Below are positions 1 through 5,907 of a stretch of DNA of 5,907 bases, piece after piece. Under the pieces are notes generated by a model. That model saw only the letters and a list, made by a program, of their open reading frames with translations. It was not told the origin of the DNA and did not search any database. Source of the stretch: JBBCJT01 sp037190665 (GTDB lineage: Bacteria > Pseudomonadota > Alphaproteobacteria > Acetobacterales > Acetobacteraceae); NCBI GenBank assembly GCA_037190665.1, contig JBBCJT010000087.1, positions 1 through 5,907 of the forward strand, written 5' to 3'. The translations under genes were made by a program, and so were the position numbers. Within the stretch, counting starts at the first letter, position 1. Each line of letters begins with the position of its first letter.

Positions 1-2453
1 CGGCTGTCGACCCCGTCATCGTCGAACCGCGCACGGTCGGTCCCCGAGGCCCCATGCCACAGGTTCACCTTGCCGTAGGGCTGCCACAGCGTCGCCCCGT
101 CCCGGCCGGTGTGCTGCAGCCGCGCGCCGATACGCCCCGTCACCGCATCGCCGCCGTCCCACGACACTGACGAGTAGTCGTCCTGCGCACCGTCCACCGA
201 CACGCTCTGGTAGATCACCTGCGCCTGCGGCTCGATCTGCCAGCCGCCCGCCAGCCTGATCGGATAGCCCGCCTCCAGCGAGGCGGCGAAGCCGGTGCCG
301 CTGGTGGACAGCCGCGGGCCGTACAGCGAGGTCGCCTTCGCGTCGAACCAGCTCACCTGGACAATGGCGTCCACATACCACCCGGCCGGGCCGAAATGGG
401 TCCAGTAGATGCCCAGCGCCGGGCCATCGAGCTCCAGCCGGCCGACGCGGGCACCGTGGACACCCTCGGAGAAGCCGGAGATGCGGCCGGTGTAGTCGCT
501 GTAGGCGAGGTACAGCCCGGCATGGTCCCGGTGGCCGTCCTCGGACTGGCGGCGGAACAGATCCAGCCCCGCCTGCACACCGACCAGGTTGGCGTCGTCG
601 CTGCGGGCGTCCACCGTGCCCTCCCAGCGGGAGGACATGCGCTGGCCGAAGGCGCGCACCCAGGCGCCGTTGGCGAAGTAGCCGGAGGAGGCGAGGTCGC
701 GGATGTTCTCCTCCTCGCCGACGCGCTCGTGCAGCGTGCCCAGCATCGCCAGACCCATCTGCCGCGCCACCGCAGGCACAGGCACGTACAGAGGCACCTC
801 AGGGCGATACAGCGGGATCGGCTCAGGAGGCGGAGTTGGAGGTCCAGGGTCCACCGGCGGCGATGGCGGTGGCGGTTCCGGGATCAGCGTCGAGCGCAGG
901 TACCAGTTGTCACCGACGCCTGCTCCACCGCGGAACAGATGATACTCGTAGGCGCCCGCCGCCACGCGCTCCGACAGCGAGAAGGCACCGGGCACCGTAG
1001 TGCCCCCATCCTGCACCTCCACCACCATGATGCCGTCGCTCATCGTCTGCGCGCCGCCGCCACCGGCCTTGACGATGGCGAGCAGGCTGCTGCCGGAGGC
1101 TATGCCGCGGCGAATGATGAGGCGGTCCGAGGGGGAACTGTCATCGTCCAGCACGGTGTTGAGGAGGATGGTGCCGCCGTTGCCGACGTAGTTGCCGTCC
1201 ACCGTCAGCGTGTTGCCGGGGGCGCCGTTCAGCTTCACCAGCCCGGCATTGATCAGCCCGGCAACGGTCTGCGCATGGCCCGCCAGATCCAGCGTGCCGG
1301 CGGCGGCGATGACGTGTGTGGAATGGGGACTGAACGCATCGGCCGCACCGGCGCGCAGCACGCCGCCATCGACCAGCGTCTCGCCGGAATAGGTGGCCGC
1401 ACCCGGGGCGGTGAATACCGTCGTGCCGGCCAGCATCTGCACGGTCCCGGGGCCATTGACGGGAACCGCGAAATCGAAGGGATCACTCGTGTGGTTGAAC
1501 ACGATGCGCCCGTCGCCAGCACCGAAGGTGATCTGCCCCGTCGCCAGCATACCGGGCGCTACCGCAGGCGAACCCGCCGCCGCGCCGAAATTCACCGTGC
1601 CGGTCGAACCGGCCATCTCCGCAATGTGCATGGGCCCGGTGCTGGTGACGGTCGCGCCGCCGCCGATCGTCAGCACCCCGGTGCCGGACCGGCCCACTGT
1701 GAGGTTCGCCGCGTCGATCGTGGCGTTCGCAACCTCCAGCGAACCGATGCCCGTGCTGAAATAGCCGATCGTGAAGTTCCGGCCGGCCTCGACATGCCCG
1801 CTGTCGAACACATCCGCCGTGCCCACGCCGTCCCAGCCGATATGGATGTCGCGCGCGGCCACTATGGAGGACCCGCTTCCCTTCACCGTCAGCGTCGCCG
1901 TCGTCGCCGTATCGAAGCTGCCGAGTTCCATATCCCGGCCGAGGGTGACGGTGCCGCCGTTCTCGACCCTGATGGTGACGTCGCCGGTGTTCCCCACGGC
2001 GGTCAGGTCCCGCGTCAGCGCCGTCAGCGAACTGCCCGGGCCATCGACGAGCAGCTCACCTCCGCCGCGGCCGTTGCCGACCGTGAAGTTGTCCGCAACG
2101 GTCGATCCGCCACCCACGACCAGCAGCGTCCCGAAACCGTTGTAGTTCCCGCCGATGGTGATGCTCGCGGTGCTGCTGAGCAGGGCCCCCGGACCCGTCA
2201 CGCTGACAAAGCCGGTGCCCTCGTTTCCAATGATGACAGGCGCGCCGACCACCCAGGTCGGGCTGGGATTGACGGCCAGCGTGGGCAGGACCTGCCCGCT
2301 GGTCAGCACCTGCCCGAACGCCGCCGTGCAGGAGAGCGTGGAGACCGATGCGAGAAGCGCCAGCCGGTGGAGGAAGCCGCGATTATGCCGGCCTTTGCGG
2401 AAGGAAATCCCGGTGCGGTCGAAAATCAGTCCAGCATCAGATTTCGTTTGCAT
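1..2453 (-). CDS. Type Va autotransporter, repeat-rich passenger (C-terminus cut by window edge)
   Basis: A secreted or surface-displayed protein whose C-terminal barrel inserts in the outer membrane and presents the passenger. The frame is open for 817 codons and runs off the left edge. ATG at 2453 is the first start after an in-frame TGA (2474-2472); its Shine-Dalgarno is weak. Domains: charged N-extension 1-30; hydrophobic signal core about 31-46, with a likely SPase I site A-F-G|Q after 47; about eight beta repeats of 21-28 residues (76-272), with motifs such as LTVGRSGTGVLTIGGGATVT; an autotransporter repeat near 353-368 (TYSGETLVDGGVLRAG); an AC_1-like autochaperone region 415-520 (LTVDGNYVGNGGT, DDDSSPSDRL, YEYHLFRGG, NWYLRS); a proline-rich linker 524-546; pertactin-type barrel from about 548 (LYRPEVPLY, LGTLHERVGE, GIYWTHFGPAGWYVDA, LEAGYPI, EPQAQVIYQ, VNLWHG). 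The last barrel strands and terminal aromatic residue lie outside the window. The passenger has no recognisable protease or lipase motif, so adhesion or biofilm is only a guess. Confidence 0.95.
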   Translation of the reverse strand, partial: MQTKSDAGLIFDRTGISFRKGRHNRGFLHRLALLASVSTLSCTAAFGQVLTSGQVLPTLAVNPSPTWVVGAPVIIGNEGTGFVSVTGPGALLSSTASITIGGNYNGFGTLLVVGGGSTVADNFTVGNGRGGGELLVDGPGSSLTALTRDLTAVGNTGDVTIRVENGGTVTLGRDMELGSFDTATTATLTVKGSGSSIVAARDIHIGWDGVGTADVFDSGHVEAGRNFTIGYFSTGIGSLEVANATIDAANLTVGRSGTGVLTIGGGATVTSTGPMHIAEMAGSTGTVNFGAAAGSPAVAPGMLATGQITFGAGDGRIVFNHTSDPFDFAVPVNGPGTVQMLAGTTVFTAPGAATYSGETLVDGGVLRAGAADAFSPHSTHVIAAAGTLDLAGHAQTVAGLINAGLVKLNGAPGNTLTVDGNYVGNGGTILLNTVLDDDSSPSDRLIIRRGIASGSSLLAIVKAGGGGAQTMSDGIMVVEVQDGGTTVPGAFSLSERVAAGAYEYHLFRGGAGVGDNWYLRSTLIPEPPPPSPPVDPGPPTPPPEPIPLYRPEVPLYVPVPAVARQMGLAMLGTLHERVGEEENIRDLASSGYFANGAWVRAFGQRMSSRWEGTVDARSDDANLVGVQAGLDLFRRQSEDGHRDHAGLYLAYSDYTGRISGFSEGVHGARVGRLELDGPALGIYWTHFGPAGWYVDAIVQVSWFDAKATSLYGPRLSTSGTGFAASLEAGYPIRLAGGWQIEPQAQVIYQSVSVDGAQDDYSSVSWDGGDAVTGRIGARLQHTGRDGATLWQPYGKVNLWHGASGTDRARFDDDGVDS
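1638..2228 (-). repeat. Tandem beta-repeat array in the autotransporter passenger
   Basis: Residues 76-272 split into about eight degenerate units of 21-28 residues. They begin near 76 (IGNEGTG), 99 (ITIGGNYNGFG), 123 (FTVGNGRGGG), 150 (LTAVGNTGD), 175 (MELGSFDTATT), 203 (IHIGWDGVG), 227 (FTIGYFSTG) and 250 (LTVGRSGTG). Each has the plan h-x-[VI]-G-x-x-x-x-G followed by a T-L-x-V-like strand, a G-G/G-S-x-[VI] turn, and an A-R-D/N-like step into the next unit. This matches the style of the short T5SS/PEP-CTERM-associated repeats in autotransporters and predicts a right-handed beta-helix, one turn per unit. The repeats are visible in protein but diverged in DNA, so they are old rather than recently expanded. 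Confidence 0.75.
2312..2453 (-). other. Extended signal peptide of the autotransporter
   Basis: The first 47 residues form a Sec signal with an unusually long N-region. Residues 1-30 are polar and basic (several K/R, ending RGFLHR). They are followed by a short hydrophobic core (LALLASVSTLSCTAAF) and a plausible A-x-G cleavage site before Q48. Long N-regions are known in many autotransporters, where they slow inner-membrane export. C42 does not fit a lipobox (TLSC), so a lipoprotein is unlikely. Confidence 0.7.
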
Positions 2454-2508
2454 GGCAAATCCGCTCGCGAATCAAATTATTGTTTCTAATTCATTCTGGT
2501 TGACTACT

Positions 2509-2538
2509 CAGATAGGATACAAAGATACATTGCGTCAA
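2509..2538 (-). promoter_or_regulatory. Candidate sigma70 promoter of the autotransporter
   Basis: On the minus strand TTGACG (2538-2533) lies 18 bases before TATCTG (2514-2509), with transcription expected to start near 2502, about 50 bases before the ATG at 2453. An alternative -10 is CTATCT with 17-base spacing. The stretch 2440-2540 is strikingly AT-rich for this window, which supports a promoter/leader role. The -10 hexamer is imperfect. Confidence 0.5.
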
Positions 2539-2620
2539 GAAATCGGCACCTGCTCCCCCGCTCACGCGACGCGAGGCACGCACCGATGCTGACAGCTTGT
2601 GTGGCCGGATCAGTCCGGAG

Positions 2621-2962
2621 CTAGCCGGGCCGCGCTGCCGTGCTGTCCAGTTCCTCAAGCTCGATCCGCCGCAGCACGGAAAAGCCGCTTCGCGCTGATG
2701 CACGAAACTGCAACTCGAACATCGTGTCTGAAGGCAGGCGCTCGCCGGGCTCGACGGGCAAGCTTGCGATCGGCGTGTCGCTGGGGGCTCTCCCGTCGCG
2801 GCTCTCACGGCGCGGACGGCGACCTCGGGTCAGACCACGGTCGGGCGACAGAATGACGTGGCTGCCCGAGGCAAGGACATCGCAGATCGCGCCCGGCGCG
2901 GTCGCTCCCTCCGCTACTGGATGTGCCATGAGACGCGCGGTACCGCCCGACGCTCGCCGCAT
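2621..2962 (-). CDS. Doubtful hypothetical ORF, 113 codons
   Basis: An open frame on the same strand as its neighbours, lying between the autotransporter promoter and the IalB-like gene; I do not recognise the product. It starts MRRASGGTARLMAHPVAEG. The second half looks the most protein-like, with alternating hydrophobic and polar residues (ASLPVEPGERLPSDTMFELQ, then FSVLRRIELEEL); the middle is arginine-rich and disordered-looking. There is no signal peptide, membrane segment or clear Shine-Dalgarno before either Met1 or Met12. Third codon positions are less G/C-rich than in the flanking genes, so it may be a chance frame or a decaying gene. Upstream the same frame stays open to a TGA at 3004-3002, beyond which lies the 11-codon ORF described separately. 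Plus-strand frames here look worse (serine/arginine-rich). Confidence 0.3.
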   Translation of the reverse strand: MRRASGGTARLMAHPVAEGATAPGAICDVLASGSHVILSPDRGLTRGRRPRRESRDGRAPSDTPIASLPVEPGERLPSDTMFELQFRASARSGFSVLRRIELEELDSTAARPG

Positions 2963-3001
2963 GTAGGGGCCGAAAGGGCTGTCCCGGCAGCCGCCTCGCC
3001 G

Positions 3002-3037
3002 TCAGCCGACTGGCGGCGGGCTCTCCGGCGCCGTCAT
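3002..3037 (-). other. 11-codon ORF overlapping the stop of the IalB-like gene
   Basis: ATG (3037-3035) overlaps the TGA stop of the upstream gene (3036-3034) in the ATGA arrangement typical of translational coupling. The frame reads MTAPESPPPVG and then stops at TGA (3004-3002). After that TGA the same frame is open to 2621. It could be a chance overlap, a short coupled leader, or the start of a roughly 138-residue gene interrupted by one nonsense codon or a sequencing error. The sequence does not decide between these. Confidence 0.25.
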
Positions 3038-3684
3038 CGTGGCGGAGTACCGCCGCCCAGCCGCATCAGCCGCTCCAGCATCTCCCGCCAGTCCTGCCCC
3101 AGCGGCGTGGCGGGCGGTGCGCTCTCCGGCGCCTGCGGGCGGAAGCGGGTCAGCGCCTCGCCGGTGCGTTCCAGATCCAGCGCCACCGGCTCCGTCGGCC
3201 CCTGCGCCGGCAGCGGGCCGGTGCCCCGCACCCGCGCAAGCACCGTGCGCCCCGCCGCGAGCTGGGATGCCGCCTTGCGGGCGTCCTCCTCCCTCGGCGC
3301 GCAGACGACGGCGTATCCCTCCAGCCCACAGGGCAGCTCGATCAGCGCATTGCGGTCGAAGCGGAGCTGGACCGTTGCGGTCAGCGCCATGAAGCCGCGC
3401 GGTGCGGCTTCCAGCGTCAGCTCCCGCATCGTCACGGCGGGGATGAGCTGGCCGAAGCGGTTGATGGCCTCCAGCGCGATCCCCGGCTCGCCCGGCTTCG
3501 GCACCTCGATCCACAGCCGGTGGCGCATGAAACAACTGCCGCGATCGGTCATCGGATCGGACTGGCAGCTCAGCACCCAGGAGCCGATCTCCTCGGTGCG
3601 CCGCTCCGTCGGCACGGCGCGCGGCTGCGCGGCCGCGAGGGCCGGCAGCAGCAGGGCGGGCAGCAGCAGGAGCAGCGCGCGCAT
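3034..3684 (-). CDS. Secreted IalB-like periplasmic protein
   Basis: A 216-residue exported protein. ATG at 3684 is well placed: AGGA (3695-3692) lies 7 bases upstream, and a leucine-rich Sec signal follows at once (MRALLLLLPALLLPALAAA, likely cut after A19). The mature part has four cysteines in two pairs, C40/C51 (WVLSCQ, RGSCFMRH) and C119/C128 (LPCGLEGYAVVC), fitting two disulphides. The order W-x-x-x-C near the N-terminus, a LIPAVTMRELTLEA strand, R-x-D-R-N-A, the second cysteine pair, and a final VALDLERTGEALTRFR segment resembles invasion-associated locus B proteins (PF06776), common in alphaproteobacteria and named after a Bartonella erythrocyte-invasion factor. Here this says little about virulence. 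After residue about 180 there is a proline-rich tail with an amphipathic helix (DWREMLERLMRLG). The CDS is convincing; the family placement is by motif only. It is divergent from the dipeptidase gene. Confidence 0.75.
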   Translation of the reverse strand: MRALLLLLPALLLPALAAAQPRAVPTERRTEEIGSWVLSCQSDPMTDRGSCFMRHRLWIEVPKPGEPGIALEAINRFGQLIPAVTMRELTLEAAPRGFMALTATVQLRFDRNALIELPCGLEGYAVVCAPREEDARKAASQLAAGRTVLARVRGTGPLPAQGPTEPVALDLERTGEALTRFRPQAPESAPPATPLGQDWREMLERLMRLGGGTPPR

Positions 3685-3810
3685 GAGCGCATCCTACGGC
3701 ACGCCGCCCCGACCGTACACGGTCGCGACGACGCCCGCGCCTCTGCTTCGCTGGCAGAGTGCGATGGCCCGAGGCTGGACGCGCCGGGCGTTGCGGCGGA
3801 TGGTCGCGCC
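3685..3810. promoter_or_regulatory. Divergent intergenic region with two inverted repeats
   Basis: This 126-base region separates the minus-strand IalB-like gene from the plus-strand dipeptidase-reductase pair and must hold the promoters of both. It contains a 16-base near-palindrome at 3710-3725 (CGACCGT-AC-ACGGTCG) and a second inverted repeat at 3741-3759 (CTCTGC, 7-base loop, GCAGAG). No convincing -35/-10 pair is visible for either gene; TAGGAT at 3697-3692 on the minus strand could be a -10 but overlaps the Shine-Dalgarno. Confidence 0.5.
3710..3725. promoter_or_regulatory. Near-palindrome, possible operator
   Basis: Arms of 7 bases (CGACCGT / ACGGTCG) flank a 2-base AC centre, 25 bases upstream of the ATG at 3684 and 85 bases before the ATG at 3811. 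The size and symmetry fit a site for a dimeric regulator, but no regulator gene is in the window. In DNA this GC-rich, chance cannot be excluded. Confidence 0.35.
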
Positions 3811-4830
3811 ATGACCGACGCCGACGCCCTGCACCGCAGCCTGCTGACCCTCGACAGCCACGTCGACTTCCCCTGGCCCGATCCGGTGCCGCCGTATCGC
3901 GAGACCGACCGCTGCGTCGATTTCGCCAAGATGCGCGCGGGCGGCATCGCGGCCACCGTCTTCGTCGCCTACGTCCCGCAGGGTCCGCGCACCGCGGAAG
4001 GCTGGGAGGAGGCGGGCGCGCGCGCGGAGGGCATGCTACGCGCGATCCATGATTTCGCCGCCGGCGCGAACGGCATCCCCGCCCGCGTCGCCGCCACCGT
4101 CGCGGAGATCGAGGCCGCGCACGCGGCGGGCGCGCTGTCGCTGATCCCGTGCGTGGAGAACGGCCACGCGATGGGCGAGGATCTCGGCCGCATCGCGGGC
4201 TGGCGGGCGCTCGGCGCGCGCTACCTGACCATCACGCATAACGGCCACAACGCGCTGGCGGATTCGGCGATCCCGCTGCCCGCACTCGGCGATGCGGCGG
4301 AACTGCATGGCGGGCTGTCCGATCTCGGCCGCGCCGCGATCGCGGAGCTGAACCGCAACGGCATGCTCATCGATGTGTCCCACGCATCCAAGGCGTCGAT
4401 GCTGCAGGCGGCGGAGATCTCGCGCACGCCCGTCGTGGCGACGCATTCGTCCATGCGCGCGCTGTGCGATCATCCGCGCAACCTCGACGACCAGCAGCTC
4501 GACGTGATCCGCGATGTCGGCGGCGTGGTGCAGGTGACGGCGGTGCCGGGCTTCCTGCGTTTCGAGGCGCGCAAGGTCGAGGACGTGACCGTGGCCGATT
4601 TCGTCGATCACATCGACCACGCGGTGAAGCGCATCGGCATCGCCCATGTCGGCATCGGCAGCGATTTCGACGGCGGCGGCCACGTCACCGGCTGGACCAA
4701 CACCGCCGAGAGCCCGGCCGTCACCGCGGAGCTACTGCGCCGCGGCTACGACCGCGACGCCGTCGCCGCGCTGTGGGGCGGCAATTTCCTGCGCGTGCTG
4801 CGCATCGCCGAGGAGAAGGCCGGCGCATGA
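3811..4830 (+). CDS. Membrane dipeptidase family (peptidase M19) metallohydrolase
   Basis: Hydrolyses dipeptides, often with a D- or unusual C-terminal residue, using two zinc ions in an amidohydrolase-type TIM barrel. The 339-residue product has every family hallmark: H17-x-D19 (LDSHVDFPW), E116 (IPCVENGHAMG), H143 in ITHNGHNALADS, H191 (LIDVSHAS), H212 (VVATHSSMRALCDHPRNLDD) with R223, and D285/D287 in HVGIGSDFDGGG. H17, D19, E116, H191 and H212 match the zinc ligands of human renal dipeptidase; H143, R223 and the late Asp match its substrate residues. There is no signal peptide or GPI-type tail, so it should be cytoplasmic and probably recycles peptides. ATG at 3811 is the start that puts LDSHVDF at the usual distance; the frame is open further upstream to 3520, but that part is antisense to the IalB-like gene. 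The Shine-Dalgarno is weak (GCGGA, 3795-3799). Its stop overlaps the next gene's start by ATGA. Confidence 0.95.
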   Translation: MTDADALHRSLLTLDSHVDFPWPDPVPPYRETDRCVDFAKMRAGGIAATVFVAYVPQGPRTAEGWEEAGARAEGMLRAIHDFAAGANGIPARVAATVAEIEAAHAAGALSLIPCVENGHAMGEDLGRIAGWRALGARYLTITHNGHNALADSAIPLPALGDAAELHGGLSDLGRAAIAELNRNGMLIDVSHASKASMLQAAEISRTPVVATHSSMRALCDHPRNLDDQQLDVIRDVGGVVQVTAVPGFLRFEARKVEDVTVADFVDHIDHAVKRIGIAHVGIGSDFDGGGHVTGWTNTAESPAVTAELLRRGYDRDAVAALWGGNFLRVLRIAEEKAGA

Positions 4831-5663
4831 GGACAGTCCGCCTCCCCGACGGGACCGAGATCCCGCAGCTCGGCCAGGGCACGTGGAAGATGGGCGAGCG
4901 CGGCGCGGACCGCCGGGCGGAGGCGGATGCGCTGCGCCTCGGCCTCGATCTCGGCATCACCCTGATCGACACGGCCGAGATGTATGCCGATGGCGGGTCG
5001 GAGGAGGTGGTCGCGCAGGCCATCGCCGGCCGGCGCGACGAGGCGTTCCTCGTCTCCAAGGTCTATCCGCACAACGCCACGTCGCGCGGCACGCCGGCCG
5101 CCTGCGCGCGCAGCCTCAAGCGGCTGGGGACGGACCGGATCGACCTGTACCTGCTGCACTGGCGCGGCGGCACCGACCTCTCCGAGACGGTGGAGGCGTT
5201 CGAGGCGCTGCGCGAACAGGGCAAGATCCTGCGCTGGGGCGTGTCGAATTTCGACGTGGACGACATGGAGGAGATCGCCGCCCTGCCCGAGGGCGCGTCC
5301 TGCATGACCGATCAGGTGCTCTACAACCCCGAGGCGCGCGGCATCGAGTTCGACCTGCTGCCGTGGTGTGCGCGCAAGGGCGTGCCGGTGATGGCGTACT
5401 CGCCGGTGGGACAGGGCGGCCGGCTGCTGCGCAGCGCGGCGCTGAAATCCGTCGCCGCCCGGCACGACGTGACGGCGGCGCAGGTCGCGCTCGCCTGGGC
5501 GATGCGGCAGCCGCACGTGATCGCGATCCCGAAGGCCGCTGAAGCGGACCACGTGCGGCAGAACGCCGCGGCCGCCGTACTCGCGCTCACCGATGCCGAC
5601 CTTGCCGAGATCGATGCCGCCTTCGCCCCGCCGCGCCGCAAGCAGTCGCTGGAGATGCTGTAG
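4827..5663 (+). CDS. Aldo/keto reductase, YeaE-type
   Basis: NADPH-dependent cytosolic reductase of carbonyl compounds, 278 residues in a single (beta/alpha)8 barrel. The catalytic tetrad is complete and at the textbook positions: D48 and Y53 (LIDTAEMYADGG), K78 (FLVSKVYPHN) and H111 (LYLLHWRGG). Other family marks are GQGTWKMGE near the N-terminus, KILRWGVSNFD, NPEARGIEFDLLPWC, PVMAYSPVGQGG and the cofactor-binding IPKAAEADHVRQNAAA. These match E. coli YeaE, a methylglyoxal-reducing enzyme, as I recall its sequence, down to the C-terminal pattern. The true substrate is unknown. ATG (4827-4829) overlaps the dipeptidase stop, and the purine-rich AGGAGAAGG (4811-4819) inside the dipeptidase end gives it a ribosome site 7 bases away, so the two genes form an operon with likely translational coupling. 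The long frame upstream of 4827 is only an alternative frame of the dipeptidase. Confidence 0.95.
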   Translation: MRTVRLPDGTEIPQLGQGTWKMGERGADRRAEADALRLGLDLGITLIDTAEMYADGGSEEVVAQAIAGRRDEAFLVSKVYPHNATSRGTPAACARSLKRLGTDRIDLYLLHWRGGTDLSETVEAFEALREQGKILRWGVSNFDVDDMEEIAALPEGASCMTDQVLYNPEARGIEFDLLPWCARKGVPVMAYSPVGQGGRLLRSAALKSVAARHDVTAAQVALAWAMRQPHVIAIPKAAEADHVRQNAAAAVLALTDADLAEIDAAFAPPRRKQSLEML

Positions 5664-5810
5664 CGCGGTCCCCGATCCGACGGCGCGCCGGAGGCCGCAT
5701 CGGCGGGCGGCGCTTCCGTCCGCAGGCGCATTGACCGCCGAGCCACGGCCAGCCGATGCTGGCCCAAGGCCGCGAAACAGCGTGCCGATGCATGGAACGG
5801 GGGACGCTCA
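5664..5810. other. Intergenic gap with GC-rich hairpins
   Basis: This 147-base gap follows the reductase. Right after its stop, CCGAT (5672-5676) and ATCGG (5699-5703) bracket the palindrome CGGCGCGCCG (5681-5690), which can fold into a compound stem. A second, perfect hairpin lies at 5747-5764 (GGCCAGC, loop CGAT, GCTGGCC). Neither is followed by a T run, so they are not canonical intrinsic terminators. TTGACC at 5731-5736 resembles a -35 box, but no matching -10 is seen. Confidence 0.4.
5747..5764 (+). other. Perfect 7-bp hairpin upstream of the last gene
   Basis: GGCCAGC and GCTGGCC flank a CGAT tetraloop, 46 bases before the ATG at 5811. There is no trailing T tract. It may be a structure in the leader of the downstream gene or a non-canonical end for the dipeptidase-reductase transcript. 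Confidence 0.35.
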
Positions 5811-5907
5811 ATGGATCATCAGGACGAACGCCGCCGGCTGCTCGGCCTTGGCGGCATCGGCGCGGCCGCGGCAGCCGCCGCGCTGTTCCAGCCCGAACGC
5901 GCCGCCG
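5811..5907 (+). CDS. N-terminus of a protein with a Tat-like signal (cut by window edge)
   Basis: Only the first 32 codons are present. ATG at 5811 follows GGGGGA (5799-5804) at 6 bases, the best Shine-Dalgarno in the window. The peptide begins MDHQDERRRLLGLGGIGAA and continues with an alanine run to LFQPERAA. The R7-R8-R9-L10-L11 motif followed by a glycine/alanine-rich weakly hydrophobic stretch fits a twin-arginine leader, implying export of a folded, often cofactor-bearing protein. A phenylalanine after the arginines, common in strong Tat signals, is missing. Function cannot be told from this fragment. Confidence 0.7.
   Translation, partial: MDHQDERRRLLGLGGIGAAAAAAALFQPERAA

Noticed and set aside
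2321..2335. A lipoprotein signal around C42 of the autotransporter.
   Set aside because: TLSC does not fit the lipobox, and an A-x-G signal peptidase I site follows at residue 47.
396..2489. A 697-codon open frame on the plus strand.
   Set aside because: It is antisense to the autotransporter, its product is a histidine/arginine/alanine-rich sequence with no domain, and long antisense frames are expected opposite GC-rich genes. The minus-strand frame has clear autotransporter domains.
2605..2618. A CCGGA-TCAG-TCCGG hairpin just past the stop of the doubtful 113-codon frame, considered as a terminator.
   Set aside because: The stem is only 5 base pairs, there is no T run in either direction, and the gene before it is itself uncertain.
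3520..3810. An upstream extension of the dipeptidase frame.
   Set aside because: It would read antisense through the start of the IalB-like gene and adds unstructured sequence; ATG at 3811 gives a normal family N-terminus.
2858..3814. A 318-codon open frame on the plus strand.
   Set aside because: The product is low-complexity serine/arginine sequence lying opposite the IalB-like gene, which has a Shine-Dalgarno, signal peptide and paired cysteines.
4746..5552. A 268-codon minus-strand frame opposite the aldo/keto reductase, and a 215-codon one at 4036-4683 opposite the dipeptidase.
   Set aside because: Both are shadows of genes whose catalytic motifs are complete on the plus strand.

Overview
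The window reads as chromosomal DNA from a GC-rich Gram-negative bacterium, most likely an alphaproteobacterium. The reasons are the very G/C-rich third codon positions, a type Va autotransporter with an outer-membrane barrel, an IalB-like periplasmic protein and a Tat-type leader at the right edge. The genus cannot be fixed from the sequence alone.

Left part (1-2453, minus strand): one large monomeric autotransporter, cut by the left edge inside its C-terminal barrel. 817 codons are present: an N-extended signal peptide, a passenger built from about eight short beta repeats, an autotransporter-repeat/AC_1-type junction, a proline-rich linker, and most of the barrel. A conspicuously AT-rich leader with a sigma70-like promoter (2509-2538) precedes it.

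Middle (2540-3684, minus strand): a doubtful 113-codon frame (2621-2962), separated by one in-frame TGA from an 11-codon ORF that overlaps the end of the next gene. That gene (3034-3684) is a well-supported secreted protein of 216 residues with four cysteines, resembling the invasion-associated locus B (IalB) family.

Right part (3811-5907, plus strand): a divergent transcription unit. An M19 dipeptidase (3811-4830) overlaps by ATGA a YeaE-type aldo/keto reductase (4827-5663), so the two are probably translated together. After a 147-base gap with two hairpins, a further gene starts at 5811 with a good Shine-Dalgarno and a twin-arginine-like leader; the right edge cuts it after 32 codons.

The 126-base divergent intergenic region (3685-3810) has two inverted repeats, one a 16-base near-palindrome close to the IalB-like gene, which could be an operator. 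No RNA genes, CRISPR arrays, transposases or integrases were seen. Nothing here amounts to a clear new multi-gene system. The best leads are the repeat-built passenger, the palindromic divergent control region, and the TGA-interrupted frame between the two minus-strand secreted-protein genes.
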